DNA of 64,000 bases from Chytriomyces cf. hyalinus JEL632 (GCA_025435555.1 JAIWWG010000063.1:152018-216017), one strand, 5' to 3'; counted from the first letter of the stretch, positions 10,292-21,399 are shown. Notes: generated by a model not told the origin, from the sequence alone. Program-made: numbers and translations.

Positions 10292-10891
10292 AAAAGGGCG
10301 GGCCACCGGTGGTAACAGGTCCAAAAAAAAGTGGGAAACAATTGGGATCAACAGTGATGGATGGAAGGATGGGGATGAACAGAGATGAATGGGAAGAGAG
10401 GGGGGTTGGCTGTCCCATCTCACAGCAGCAAATGAGCGATTCAAAACTCCGACATGCAATAATAAACGCAACAATAAAAACGCGATGATAATAGAAGCCA
10501 CTCTGGGGAAAAATGGGAAAAAACCTGCTGGTTTGAGATGAATTAAAGTGCGTTCTTGACGAGCTTATTGACTCGCGCATACACCAACCTTGAAAAGAAA
10601 CTCGCGCCCTCGTGAGTTTGCACAGCAGTTTCGACTGCATTTGTTGGATAGGCGCAAAAATATGATGCAGATGAACAACCAGACGGCAGTGAAAGATAGA
10701 ATAGCGCCGCTGACACGTTATGTGGCCAATGATAAGTTGAATATGTGCCAGATGATTAGCTGGTCATCTAAGCATCGTTCAAGCAACTGGATACATGAAG
10801 GATAGAATTGTGGTGAACTGTGAATGGATACAAGAAGCGAGATGCTCTCATCTTGAAGTGACAGCTTTTGTGTTTGTGTGCGCGTGGGCGA

Positions 10892-10962
10892 TGCGTGGAC
10901 AACGTCGGCTGAGCGCGTGGGCAACATTGGCTGAGCACATGGGCAACGTCGGCTCTGTGCGC
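10892..10962 (+). repeat. GC-rich tandem repeat, about 20-25 bp unit
   Basis: Three successive versions of gcgtgggcaacgtcggctgag (one with gacaac, one with acattgg). A second G/C-rich run with repeated tggccgtgcag follows at about 10998-11060. Confidence 0.7.
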
Positions 10963-11451
10963 GAGACGACGCATTTGACATGCTGAGCAGGTGTGCTTGG
11001 CCGTGCAGTTGTGGCTGGCCGTGCAGGCGTGGGTGTCGTGCGGGTGTGCCTGCCGTGCAGTGACTCCGGTTGGCGAAAACTCACTGCGCAGTGCATCGAG
11101 TTTGTTTTGACGATAATTTTTGTTTTGAGAACCCCACCCACCCAGCTTTTTTACTTGCAGAATTTAACTGCTTCGATTTTAGGTTCCCGCATTCACGATT
11201 CCGCGCCCGATTTCTGGGATTCCAAACAGCAAGTCCAAGAGCATGTCATAAATAAAAAGGTGATGAACTAATAGAGGGAAGTTATATACCTCGCATGGGT
11301 GTTGCTATTGAGTCGCAGAAAGTATGTTCGACAACACGTTCCATCACACAGCCAGTCAACAGCGCGGCAAATGGGTTCGGAAGGAAGGGTTCGACAATTG
11401 CTGATGAATCCCTCGATTATCTCGCGAGTATTGGGTGATTCGGCTTGCGTG

Positions 11452-11720
11452 TTTTGAGAACCCTTCCAGCAACCGAGGTCCCCCTGGGAGTGCATCATCC
11501 GTTCCACAAGCGATGTATACTGCCGCAAATATTCGATAGCGAGTATGATACTAAAGGCCTCCTTTATTTCGTGAGAATGGGCTATATTGGCTGACGGGTT
11601 TTGAAGAAATCCTCCCAGCAACCGATCCAACAGAAACTCGCCGTTGAGCTTACATCATCCATTGCAGAAGCAGTGCACTACTCAGCAATTCAATCGTTGG
11701 TGTGACCATGAATTATTCCC
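11452..11720 (+). repeat. Diverged direct duplication, about 147 bp period
   Basis: The block ttttgagaacccttccagca (11452) is followed 147 bp later by ttttgaagaaatcctcccag (11599). Similar flanks occur on both (gtgcatcatccgttccacaagcg versus ttacatcatccattgcagaagc). Just downstream, gacttgatcccg is repeated three times at 11861-11892. Confidence 0.6.
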
Positions 11721-12004
11721 CAGTCTCATTCGCGCGGTCAAGATGGCGCGGTTGTTGGTGACCAATGTGAGCAGTGCGCACCCACATAGAACTCAACTGC
11801 GAATTTACGGCACCAGCACGCGTGATATTTATCGGCAGTGTTTGTGTGACTCGGGGCCCTGACTTGATCCCGGACTTGATCCCGGACTTGAGCCGGAAGC
11901 AAGCTCGTTGATTTCAGTCTCGATAGGCTTGTGATGACAGCGTTTTAATAGCCGGAAGCCTCGACTAACGGCGTTTGAACGGCCAGACGCAAGTTTCCAT
12001 TTGT

Positions 12005-12735
12005 GAAATGGCAGGTGTTCAAAATGTCACTCCTCGCACAGGTCTCGAATGCATTGCGATACCCATGTTTGATGCCAGGTCAAACAATAAAACACCCAGT
12101 CGTGTTTGCAAACTGGGATACGGTGTTTGTTCGTTGGATGTTTGAAGTTTGGGTGTCCGTCAGCGACGCGTATTGGATCAGAACAGGGTGTGAGAATATC
12201 TGGTGAGATGTAGTTTGTGCACATCAGAAAATAAACGCGTTCGATTTATGTTCCCATGTTTGAGATATTTCGGCGAAAGTGTTGGCGATTTCCTTTTGAA
12301 TCAGGACAATGCGTGAGCGTTCATAGATCGAAATTAAGCCGTCGAAGAAACACGGTCGATTTCGTTCTGCGCTGTCAAAATATGTGGATGAAAGTGTTGA
12401 CGATTTGCACGTCTCCTTGCACAATTAAAACAAAGGTACCTAAGCTTCAAGACGAGCCGCTGATAGATTGAGGCTTCTTCGACTGTACATATCGATCTGC
12501 ATCGCGGTGGCTGGCTCGCGGTTGTCGCCTCGCATTGCTTGCAGATTTTAAATGAGAGAAATCAAAAGCTACGAGGGAAGATTTAATTTTTCAACCAAAA
12601 ACTGCAAGGATTCCAACGCGCGTAGCCCAAATCCGTTTGCAGCCATAAATTGGGCGCAGAAAGCAATTCCCCAACCACAACTTCCATTTGCAAAACCAAT
12701 AAAACGCGTGCCATTCATCCGTTTCGAAAAATAAT
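12005..12735 (+). repeat. Long dispersed repeat type A/B, copy 2
   Basis: Partner of 9075-9660 in the same orientation. Corresponding landmarks are cacaggtctcgaatgcattg, actgggatacggtgtttgtt, tgcgctgtcaaaatatgtgg, gtgttgacgatttgcacgtc, ggtacctaagcttcaagacg, ctgcatcgcggtggctgg and gaagatttaatttttcaacc. It is longer than copy 1 because of an extra roughly 100 bp before the tgcgctgt block. Confidence 0.75.
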
Positions 12736-12861
12736 CACACAAAAGAAGAAGCCATCGATAATCTCGCTCATCGATGCGACATGAAGCACGCTTTCATTAT
12801 ATTTGTCCATTACGCTCTCTGAGCTTTACTGAAGCTTTTTTACAACCCCATGTATTTATTA

Positions 12862-13904
12862 TCAAACAAAGTCAACCTGATTGGTACAGCGGTTCCACAT
12901 CACAGTTTCCTCATGATCTGCGAGGGCCCGACCTGAACATGCAGACAAAGCCATGCAAGGATCAGTCGTGGTATGCAGCACTTCCGCGATAGCACTGCGC
13001 AGCGAAATTTGCTCGTAAGAATCAAAGCGTGGCTTCTTTGCTGTCTTTGATGACGAAGCAGCGCCACCCCAGTCATTTCCACTCGCATTGACTCGGGCAC
13101 GCTTATGAGGGTCGATGATGCACCGGCGGCGATACTCCAGGGTATCGTTGGTTGGGTTCAGAAAGATGATTTCCTGCCTTGGGAACTCTTTACCAAAATT
13201 GGCCTGAAGCCATTGCATAATTACGCACTCGTTGTCGTCGTCATCGGGTTCATCATCCAGGACCTCATCCTCGTCCCTCCCCTCGTGAATGCCATCAGTT
13301 GATCCCAAACCAGGACCAAACGCGATGCTAAAGATGATTTCGTTCCTTGTTTGCACTTCCTCGTGGTAGACTGCTCTATTGTACAATCTGAAAATGTAGA
13401 GGAGCGTGTCAACTGAGATGTAGTATTCTCCGACACCGGACGACGTGGTAGTTGTAGTTTCACTTTCATCGTCAGACTCAGGTGGACCGTCTAAAATAGC
13501 TGTTCTGTAGTTTTCCAGACGCGGCTGTTCCTTCGCGCGGCGGTAAAGCTGATGACTTTGAAGGCGTGCCCACCACCACTGTCTGCAAAAGTCCATGAAT
13601 ATAGTATACGCGTCCTCCAAACGAGGCCTGACTGAATTTTGGTTCATGGTGATGATTTGGTCTTTGAATGTGTCGCGTTGACCACCGTGTCGCTGAGATA
13701 GTTGCTGCAGATCCAATTGCTGCTGTTCATGGCTTTTTGGGGAGAAGCTTGCCATGATCTTGCGCTCAACGTGATGCTGACATATGATGGACCGACGATC
13801 CAGGAAAACCTTCCGGTATCTTTTGGACACCATGGATAAGGTAGCACACTGGTCGGGTCACATTGCTTGAGCAGATAGAATATGATGTCTTCGTTGCAGT
13901 TCAT
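12862..13904 (-). CDS. F-box-like protein with an apparent one-base frame break
   Basis: From ATG 13904 the frame reads MNCNEDIIFYLLKQCDPTSVL. The overlapping frame beginning near 13842 reads TLSMVSKRYRKVFLDRRSI and runs to the stop at 12862. Joined, the two give a typical F-box order (hydrophobic helix, DP.S.L, LS.VSKRYR), but a single-base indel around 13842-13846 separates them and no splice signal fits there. The rest (about 320 aa) contains Gln-rich and WWWARLQSHQLYRR segments, a Thr/Ser run and an acidic block DEDEVLDDEPDDDDNE. No other domain was recognised. If functional it would be a substrate adaptor of an SCF ubiquitin ligase. It may be a pseudogene or carry an assembly error. Divergent from ISY1. 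Confidence 0.5.
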
Positions 13905-14041
13905 GGGATTGCTTCGATGCTGGCTGTTGTTGCTGTTGTGTTGTTTGTTGTTGTTCGTGGTTTAAGTATTTGCGTAAATATTTATTTTTATTAATAATAA
14001 AAATTAAAAACAAGAAAGACTTTTAAACAAAGACATCAAAA

Positions 14042-15192
14042 ATGGTTTGGCTTTCGACGCACAACACTCCAAACTCACATGCGCAAACGCACAGGCACGT
14101 AACGAAGAAAAGGCACAGTCGATGCTATACCGATTCCGCGAGGCTCAAGCAGCCGAACTCGGCATCGGCATCAAGAACGAACGGCGGCCCACCAACAGCG
14201 CACGAGTCACGACCGTTCGCGAGGCGGACAAGTGGCGAGGCGATATTATTCGAGAAATATCGAGGAAAGTTAGCAAGATCCAGGATCGTGAGTTGAAAGA
14301 AACGCTGTCTTTTTTTATGCATGTTCCTCAACACCCTACTCTTTTTATTGATAGCGGGTCTCACGGAGTACCAGGTCAGAGATCTCAATGACCGCATCAA
14401 TAAACTGTTTCGCGAAAAGAGGCACTGGGAGTATCGTATTAAGGAGCTGGGCGGACCCGATTACCGGGTATACTTCCAAACTTTTCGAATGCACTGCTTG
14501 AGTCTCCCAATCCCTGATTCCATTTGTAAATTTGATTAGAGAGGCTCATCGCGCATTCTGGATTCGGAAGGAAAAGAAGTGCCGGGAAGTCGAGGATACA
14601 GGTATTGTGAGTTTTACGTTGTCTCGATTCTCCTTGACGACCTGCTTCTGCGCAAAAAAAAAGATATTTCGGTCGCGCGAAAGAATTGCCCGGTGTGAAG
14701 GAACTGTTTGAGCAGCAAGGTTGGGGATTGGTTTTTTTTTTTTTCTTTCGACGATCCGTGGATGTGTGTACTGACACTCTTTTTTTCGCAGCTGCCACGG
14801 AAGAAACGCCGAAAACTCGAGCAGAAATGTATAAAGCCGTTGGCGCTGACTATTACGGATACAGAGATGAAGATGATGGCCGGCTTGTTGAATATGAAGC
14901 AGAGCTGCGCAAGAAGAGTGAGGGGACTTGATTTTGAAAGTCAGGAAGAGAATACTCTTTAACATTTCATATCAAATTCAAAGTGTATACCCAAGCTCTT
15001 GCATACGACGCCGCGGCGAGTCTTGGATCCAACGAAATTGAAATGGACGGAAATGACGATCCCAGCGCCGTGTTTGAGGAAACAAAGGACGTGTACAAAT
15101 ACGTGGATGAATGCGTTCCATCGCTGACGGAAGTGGAAGCTTGGATTGTTCGCAAGAAGAAGCAAGAGTTGCTGGATCAGTTTTTGGGATGA
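14042..15192 (+). CDS. ISY1: Pre-mRNA splicing factor Isy1
   Basis: NineTeen-complex-associated protein of the catalytic spliceosome. Seven coding exons with all phases closing: 14042-14044, 14095-14287, 14355-14467, 14540-14601, 14664-14719, 14792-14917, 14984-15192, giving 253 aa. Exon 1 contributes only the ATG. After a 50 nt intron the protein continues [11 protein letters not shown], the conserved Isy1 N-terminus. Other signatures are [71 protein letters not shown], and the C-terminal helix beginning [20 protein letters not shown]. Length is close to yeast and human relatives. Confidence 0.95.
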
Positions 15193-15344
15193 ACTTGGGT
15201 TGTATTTATTTTGCGCTTGGGGAATCGTAAAAACATTAAAAAAGTTGGAATGATTTTCCAAACTGTGCGCTCCACAAGTTTCATCAAATGTGTATTTGTT
15301 GCCCCCCACGCATCTTTTATTTCATAGGATCAAAAATATTTCAA

Positions 15345-16107
15345 TTATTCAGATGATGTGGACGCCGCAGACTGTTTAGCAGCCAACGCAGCCGCTGCCC
15401 GCTCTCGCGCCTGACGAACCATATGTTCCTTCCGCAACCTCAGGTTAGCTTCACGTCCAGCCGGTGTCTGCTCCCACACCTTCTCTGGCTCCACATTCGA
15501 TTCCTGAGAGATCGCTGCTGCGAGGTATGGGGATGCAGAGAATGCAACAGGTGCTTCCGAGACTGAAGATGATGAATTCGCTGGTGGTGGAGGTGGTGCA
15601 GGCTGCCCAATCGCTGCAGAGTTAGCCACACACTTGTGCGTGTCCATCAGCTGTTGTAGCTTACCAGTGCACCAGATAGAATGTTGTCCAGAGTCCTTTC
15701 GACACTTCCTGTGCGCGCCAGATCCGATTCAATCACATTTCGCGGGTAATTCGGAAACATTTGCAGTACTGCGTCCACCTGTGTGTGTGTGTGTGTGTGT
15801 TTCCCATCCCAATTCATTCAAATTCATCCTCACAGACAACCAATGAAAGACAAAATCTCCCTCACCCTCTCGGGTGGAACAACTTGACGCCGGCCTGTTC
15901 GACCCGTGTTTGTTCCAGTTGCTGCGGCTCCATTTTGTTGGCGGTTGGTTTGTGATTGCTGCGGGGATGCTGTTGGGGTGCATGCGATCAATGTGGGCAT
16001 GCTAGTCTGTCAAGAGATGATGTACCTAGCAGATAGCGCAGGATAAAAAAGAGAAGAAGCAGCGAGACGACGACAGTGACTGGGTCCGTGCTGCTTGCCT
16101 TTGCCAT
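15345..16107 (-). CDS. Membrane-anchored CUE-domain protein, Cue1-like
   Basis: Four exons (16107-16026, 15969-15866, 15778-15673, 15613-15345), phases closing, 186 aa. The N-terminus is a signal anchor (VTVVVSLLLLFFILRYLL). A CUE domain follows, VDAVLQMFPNYPRNVIESDL then TGSVERTLDNIL, with the MFP and LL-type motifs that bind ubiquitin. A Pro/Ser linker leads to a C-terminal helix EKVWEQTPAGREANLRLRKE with HMVRQARERAA, as in Cue1, AUP1 and AMFR, where it contacts the E2 enzyme. This order is that of Cue1, which tethers Ubc7 at the ER membrane for ER-associated degradation. The ER location is inferred. Intron 2 contains a GT microsatellite. Confidence 0.82.
15780..15802. repeat. GT/CA dinucleotide microsatellite
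   Basis: An uninterrupted gtgtgt run within intron 2 of the Cue1-like gene, directly adjacent to its 3' splice site (CACACAG|GTGGAC on the minus strand). Confidence 0.85.
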
Positions 16108-16526
16108 CTCTCTCTTGGTTGTGTGTAAAATATATATTTTTTCAATTTATGATCGAGGCAGATATTTCCACGTCGTCAGTGATTCTTGGAGAGTGCGCAT
16201 CGTTTATTTGCCGCGCAGGTATTGCGTCTGCTGTAATTATTTGCTGTCATGGAGTGAAGCAATTGTGCTAAATCTGCATGCCGCCAAAGTGACTACCTTC
16301 AGCGCGTCGATGGCAGCTTGCCCGTTGCTAAACTGACAAGGCTCTCGTGAACATCCTTCCGGATGCAATTGAGAATGACCCTCTCTCTATGCAGACAATC
16401 ACGCGTAAACTGCACAGAAAGAGAAATGTGAAATGCGCGATTTCAAATCAACCATCTTTTCTGATCAAAAACTGATTTGACCTCCCTCCCACAAACAAAA
16501 AGCATCTCAAAAACCAGCAACTAAAC

Positions 16527-16987
16527 ATGCCCACCAAAACAGCCACCTGGGAAGGAGTCGTCATTGCCCAAACGGACGTGTACGAGGAAGTCGAAGGTGC
16601 ATCCGATCCCTGTCAGCCTCACTTGCTGTTAGAACCAAGCATGCTAACCCACGCGCTTCCTCAACCTACCCCATCCCACACACCCCACTCCAGGCAACGT
16701 CTACTTTCCCGAGAGCTCCATCAAGAAGGAATACTTTAAGCCAAGCAGCACCCACACTGTCTGCGGATGGAAGGGAACAGCCAGCTGTAAGTTGCACATG
16801 TTTCTGTATGCTTGTGAGTTGCAATGACTGATCCATCTGTATCTCTTCATCACTGCCAACAGACTACACCGTCAGCGTAAACGGCAAAGACAACAATGAC
16901 GCAGCCTGGTTCTACCCCACTCCAAAAGACGCTGCCAAGAACATTACTGGCCACGTTGCTTTCTGGAAGGGAGTCCGCGTGAACTAA
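16527..16987 (+). CDS. DUF427-family small protein
   Basis: Three exons (16527-16596, 16694-16786, 16863-16987), phases closing, 95 aa. Diagnostic blocks are ATWEGVVIAQTD, GNVYFPESSIKKEYFKPSS, HTVCGWKGTASYYTV and AAWFYPTPKDAAKNITGHVAFW, which together match the DUF427 family. Members form a small beta-barrel; the biochemical role is unknown. The length equals the family core, so it is a single-domain protein. The start is the first ATG after an AT-rich leader. The 420 bp upstream region is shared with the divergent Cue1-like gene. Confidence 0.9.
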
Positions 16988-17130
16988 TTGTGTGCGCAAA
17001 ATAAATCGTGTTCTACAATATGCATGTATTATTTGTTTATTATTTGGTTATTCTTATGCTTGGTTTAAATTATCATGAGAGGGGGGACTGATTGTAATGA
17101 AAGAGTGATAGTTTAAATGTGTGGGGATTT

Positions 17131-18678
17131 TTAAAACGGTCCCAAATGCTGTTGTTGCTGATGCAAAAAAGATGCAGAGTGAAAAGACTGATGAAGGTGA
17201 GACGGTTGATGCAAGAGAGGTCTGGTTGAGTTGATGTTTACGCGGTTGCTGAGATTATTGATGGGCGCAAGAATTGGACGTGAGCTAGTCCAGTTTGGAT
17301 TCACATCCGTCCATCGCCTGCCCCCTAATCCCCCACACGGGCACCCTCTTCGAGATACTGATTCATGGTGTGCATATGGATGCATGCGAGACTGAATTTG
17401 AGGAGAAACAATCCTCTGAGGTGTCTCCACAGACCTTTGTTCCATCTCAACAGAAGCTCCATCAACGGCACTCCCATCAATATATTCCTTCCTCACACGC
17501 GTTATAAGCTGCTTAATGCTGGGTATCTGTGCAGGAGTACACAACGAGACATTTGCCGGAACAACCCTTGGATCAGAAGCATGCCGAAAAACGACAGAAG
17601 CTTCAGGTGGATCTCCGTACAAATGCGCCACATCGGACGGGTAAAAGTAGCTAATGACGCGGTATCGTTTTGTGTCTGAACCCGTGAGAGTGATTGTACG
17701 TTTTGCGAAACCGTTGGGGACGAGACGTGTGTTTGGGCGGGCGCCGGATGTGCTGAAGCGCGTGCATGTTTCGGCTGTGGTGAGTGGGGAGTGTTGTGTG
17801 TTTCTTGTTGATGCGACTTCTCTGCGTATATGTGCATGTTGGTTGAGTTGGAGAAGTAAGTTCAGCGCAAAAAAGAGATTGGCGCGGATGGATGGAAATT
17901 TGTCGGGAAATAAAAAAGCGCCGGAAATGGAGATGGGAAATGGAGATGGAATTAATTTTCCTTTAGCGCCAACAACAAACACCACCTGAATTGTGAATTC
18001 CAAGTGTGACATTATATGATCACGCCCAGTGACTGTTGTTCCCATTCCCAGACAGAATTGATCCCGAGACAGATACAGGGGATTGATGATACTTCAGAAG
18101 GATATCACACACACTTACCGGTACAGCAGAAACTGGCCGTGGATACGTGATGGCGACCACCGCTCTCCGTCTATATCATAAGCAAAAAAGAATCATGAGT
18201 TATGACACTGAGAGAAAGCAGCAGCGGCAAGGATCAATAGTAATTGGGGGCATGTCAGATGTCATTCCAAGCGGCACAAAGCGGAGTTTTTGAAGCAGGG
18301 GTTCACACACAACAGTACACACATACCTCGCCATCGTACCATCATTGAATGATGATTATTCTCTGCAAACACCAAAACAGTCCCGCTACGAATATTCATC
18401 TGCGACAAGTCCGCAGGAATCACGTTGAGCGGATATAGCGATCCGGCGATACAGGCTTCAATCAAAAGCAGAGCATCGAGACGGTTCTTGACGTAGCCGT
18501 AGAATGTCTCCACATTGGTAGTATTCGCAGTGTCATGTGCCAGCATGTGGTCCGGGCGTGGGGTCGGCGTTTGTTTCAGCGGTTCTTGCTTTGGATAGAT
18601 GGATGCAGGGGCGGAAGTGTAGGAAGACAGAGATGGAGACAAGACGGAGTAAGGGGCAAGATGGGAGAAGCAAGACAT
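17131..18678 (-). CDS. WOPR-domain (Gti1/Pac2/Wor1) transcriptional regulator
   Basis: Fungal DNA-binding regulator of morphology and differentiation. Proposed exons 18678-18327, 18170-18119, 17752-17131 close in phase and give 341 aa. The WOPR domain is split over them: ETFYGYVKNRLDALLLIEAC, then NIRSGTVLVFAE with MVRWR, then DGERWSPSRIHGQFLLYR, then NGFAKRTITLTGSD and YRVISYFYPSDVAHL. These correspond to WOPRa and WOPRb of Gti1/Pac2 proteins. The C-terminus is low-complexity, rich in His, Ser and Gln, typical of the family. The last intron (about 366 nt) is long for this locus, and its acceptor was chosen for phase. The start MSCFSHL is my choice; the frame stays open upstream. Confidence 0.85.
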
Positions 18679-19217
18679 GCAGATCTGACAGTGGAATATG
18701 CGATCTTGATATAACCTTGATTGAGGAAAATGGCAAGTGAGATTTATTGACCTTGAAAGGCCTGTCTTTGGAGATTTCGTTTGTGACTTTGGAGATTTCC
18801 TTTCGCGAGATGGATGATGGGACTGAGGAGGGGGCAATCAAATAATTTAATAACTCTAAAAGGATTTATAATGGAGAGCGAGATGAGACGGAATGAGTTG
18901 TCGACAGACAGGACTTGTGTAGCAATTACTTTTTACGTTTTGCCGTTGATGCGCGTAACTACAAAAAACAGAAATCATTTTCCCCCAACTCTATTTTCTT
19001 TTCCTATTTATGTTTCATATTTATCATGTTTTTGAAGGGAGTCTGACAGTTCCTGGGTTGGCTGGCATTGGCAGTGGACAAATCAGCGAGTATACAAACA
19101 ATGCAGAGTCGTCAGAGTTGGGTCAGAGTTGGGGCTATTCCACCCACAACACCACGCTCATCTCAGGTATAAATGTCCCGTGGTACAAAAAATTGAATAA
19201 TTTCTTGAGGCGTTTCA
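18679..19217. other. Intergenic, no gene seen
   Basis: AT-rich sequence with scattered stops in all frames between the WOPR regulator and the next gene. It presumably holds the WOPR promoter and the 3' end of the acidic-protein gene. Nothing else was recognised. Confidence 0.5.
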
Positions 19218-19863
19218 TTATTTGCACCTGTCTTCATACAACCGGATCGCATCCAGAATCCCATCGTCGTCAGTCGGATCCCCACTGTATTCATGCCGAG
19301 CATCCTCTCCAACCACATCCAGAGTTTCGCTTTTAAGGTCAGTCCAGGTATCGTCTGTCTTATTTTCCTCTTCCTCAATCTCATCCGAAACATGACCTTC
19401 TCCGGCGTATTGCTGAAGAAGCGGGTTGCTTGCCACTGCTGCCCCAGCTTTCTGAATGCCACCCACCACATCCTCTCCATCCACTTCCTTCTTGACCAGT
19501 ATTTTCGATTCGTGTAAAAACAGCCTATGGGTATCCAAATCTGACGCTGTTTCAAGTTTGACTGGATCAAGCGCATCAGATGATTCAATCACGCTTGTAA
19601 AGTACGCGAATCCTGTCCACACAGGTTTTGACTCGTGTACCTGCCTCGGTCTGCTCAACCCACTAATCAGTCTAGACACACCCACTTTGCCTCTCTTCCT
19701 GCGGCGTGTATGGTCTGTTTGCGTCCCTCTTTTAATTGGAAGAATCCCCCGCCACTGCTTGAATCTTCGTAAAGCCGACTATTGGAGTACTCCGCGTCCA
19801 CCGACGGTATAGTGTGCTTTGAATGGGCGTTCTGGGTCTGGGTCTGGGACTGATGGATGCATA
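19218..19863 (-). CDS. Uncharacterised acidic protein
   Basis: Two overlapping open frames suggest a short spliced gene. The downstream frame (about 19650-19218) encodes PRQVHESKPVWTGFAYFTSV, SDALDPVKLETASDLDTHRL, then an acidic C-terminus with DEIEEEENKTDD and GDPTDDDGILDAIRLYEDRC. The upstream part encodes SRLYEDSSSGGGFFQLKEG with GRKQTIHAAGREAK. A 35 nt intron (gtgggtgtgt...gagcag) would join them in phase, but I could not fix the first exon. ATG 19863 is in a different frame and needs one more splice. I do not recognise the family. The start lies 57 bp from that of LUC7 on the other strand. Confidence 0.5.
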
Positions 19864-19920
19864 TAAGTCTGCTGGTTAAAATATTTAAATAAATTTTGTA
19901 ATAAAAACAAAAGCAAGCAA

Positions 19921-21136
19921 ATGGACGCCCAGCGTAAACTGCTTGAGGAGGTACATCCACTCTTATACAAAACACCAGTCATCCACGCTAACTTGCATTT
20001 GGAAACCTCCATCGCACACAGCTCATGAACCCTATCATGGGTACAGAGCGAACCTACAAAGATCCGCAAATGTGTGCACATATGCTTGCATGCGGATACT
20101 GCCCGTTTGACTTGTTTACAAACACGAAATGCGATATCGGTTTCTGCGACAAGAAAGTCCACGATGAGAAGCTGGTGAAGCAGTTGAGTTTTCGTTATTG
20201 TTTTTTTTTTTGTGCCCTTCTTCCCCCCGTTCTTCTCTCGCTATCTGTATTCATCCGAAAATGCTTTTTAACCGTGCGTGCGCTGTTCGATATGCAGATA
20301 TCAGGAGTCTCCCGACAGATACAAGCTTGGACATGAGCAAGCATTTCACTCGTTTGCATTACGTCTTGTTCAAGACATGGATCGAATCATTCGGCGGCAG
20401 AAAGACAAGGTACATACTCTTTATTTTTTGTTTTCCTTTGTCCTTTTCTCCCCAACTAAATTCCTGTCGCTATTTTATTCAAAGGTCCAACAAGAAGAAC
20501 CATCACACAATTTAAACCGCGAACCCGAACCCACCAACGATGAAAAAGAAGAACGCATCGCCATGATTGAAGGCCAAGTCAAACAATACACGCAACAATT
20601 ACAAGATGCCGGAGAGCAAGGGTTCGTGGATCGTGCGATTGATTTGCTCACGACTGTGGAGTTGCTTAAAACGAATATCGAGGCGATTCGGACTGTAATT
20701 TTTTTTTGTTTTCATTGAGGGCTGAATTGTTGTTGATTGTAGTTTTTGTTTTATTCCATAGAATGCAAATTCACGTCGTCTCGTAGTCTGCGACATTTGC
20801 AGCGCAACTCTCGTATACAATGACTCGACACAGCGTATGCAAGATCATATCACTGGCAAACAGCATCTCGGATACAAAAAGCTGCGCGAATGGATCAAAG
20901 AATGGGACACTCGAACACGCGAAGAACGAGGTTCACGCGGCAGCACCGATTACTATGGCAATGATCGCGCAGGAGGAGAACGGGACCTGAGGGGCGGGGG
21001 CGATCGAGACCATCGATGGGGAGGGCGACGCGATGACGCACCACCGCCACAGAGATGGGATGATCGTGATCGGGACCGCCGTGGTGGTAGTGGTGGGTAT
21101 GATGGGAGAGACTCTGGAAGGAGATATAGGAGGTGA
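19921..21136 (+). CDS. LUC7: U1 snRNP-associated protein Luc7
   Basis: Stabilises U1 snRNP pairing with 5' splice sites. Exons 19921-19950, 20022-20182, 20298-20409, 20485-20694 and 20762-21136 all close in phase, giving 295 aa. The first zinc finger follows the family consensus: MDAQRKLLEELM, DPQMCAHMLACGYCPFDLFT, then CDKKVHDEKL and PDRYKLGHEQAFHSFALRLV. The second finger is VVCDICSATLVYNDS...HITGKQHLGYKKLREW. The tail is rich in Arg, Gly and Asp (RD/RGG type), as in LUC7-like proteins, and probably mediates RNA or protein contacts. The first coding exon is only 30 nt. Confidence 0.96.
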
Positions 21137-21159
21137 TGTGTGTCGTTATTCTCCCGTCA

Positions 21160-21191
21160 TCTTTTTTTCTTTTTTTTTTTTTTTTTTTTTA
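21160..21191. repeat. Poly-T tract
   Basis: An almost pure T run interrupted by a single C, just after the LUC7 stop. A similar poly-T run is present at about 40205-40237 after the Atg22-like pseudogene. Confidence 0.8.
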
Positions 21192-21399
21192 TACTTGCCG
21201 TACCGTTGGAGGAAACCCATGCGGCTCCATTTCCTTGTGGGTATAAAATTGTGAACATAATTCAAGGGCGACTTGTGTAGCTGTTCCTTAAAGTTCAATG
21301 CATTTTATTTTTCTGCCAAGTTGGCCTTGTGATGTATTCAATTTCGAATGATCAGATGACCGCCCGATTTAACAGAACACCTCTGACATCTTGCAATCA

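Larger units (their letters stand above)
8430..12861. other. Gene-poor repeat island
   Basis: No convincing gene is present across 4.4 kb. Short open frames occur on both strands but none has a recognisable domain or a plausible exon chain. The segment is built from diverged dispersed and tandem repeats, listed individually below, with recurring A/T-rich motifs such as aaacgcg(a/g)t(c/t)ga and ggtacctaagct. It separates two dense gene blocks and may be an accumulation of mobile-element remnants or a heterochromatic patch. Confidence 0.6.

Noticed and set aside
9901-10488. 195-codon plus-strand frame as a gene
   Set aside because: It is explained by the minisatellite units keeping frame; spacers show no coding character.
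15780-15802. GT repeat considered as a telomere- or origin-like element
   Set aside because: It is a simple dinucleotide run within an intron with no associated features.
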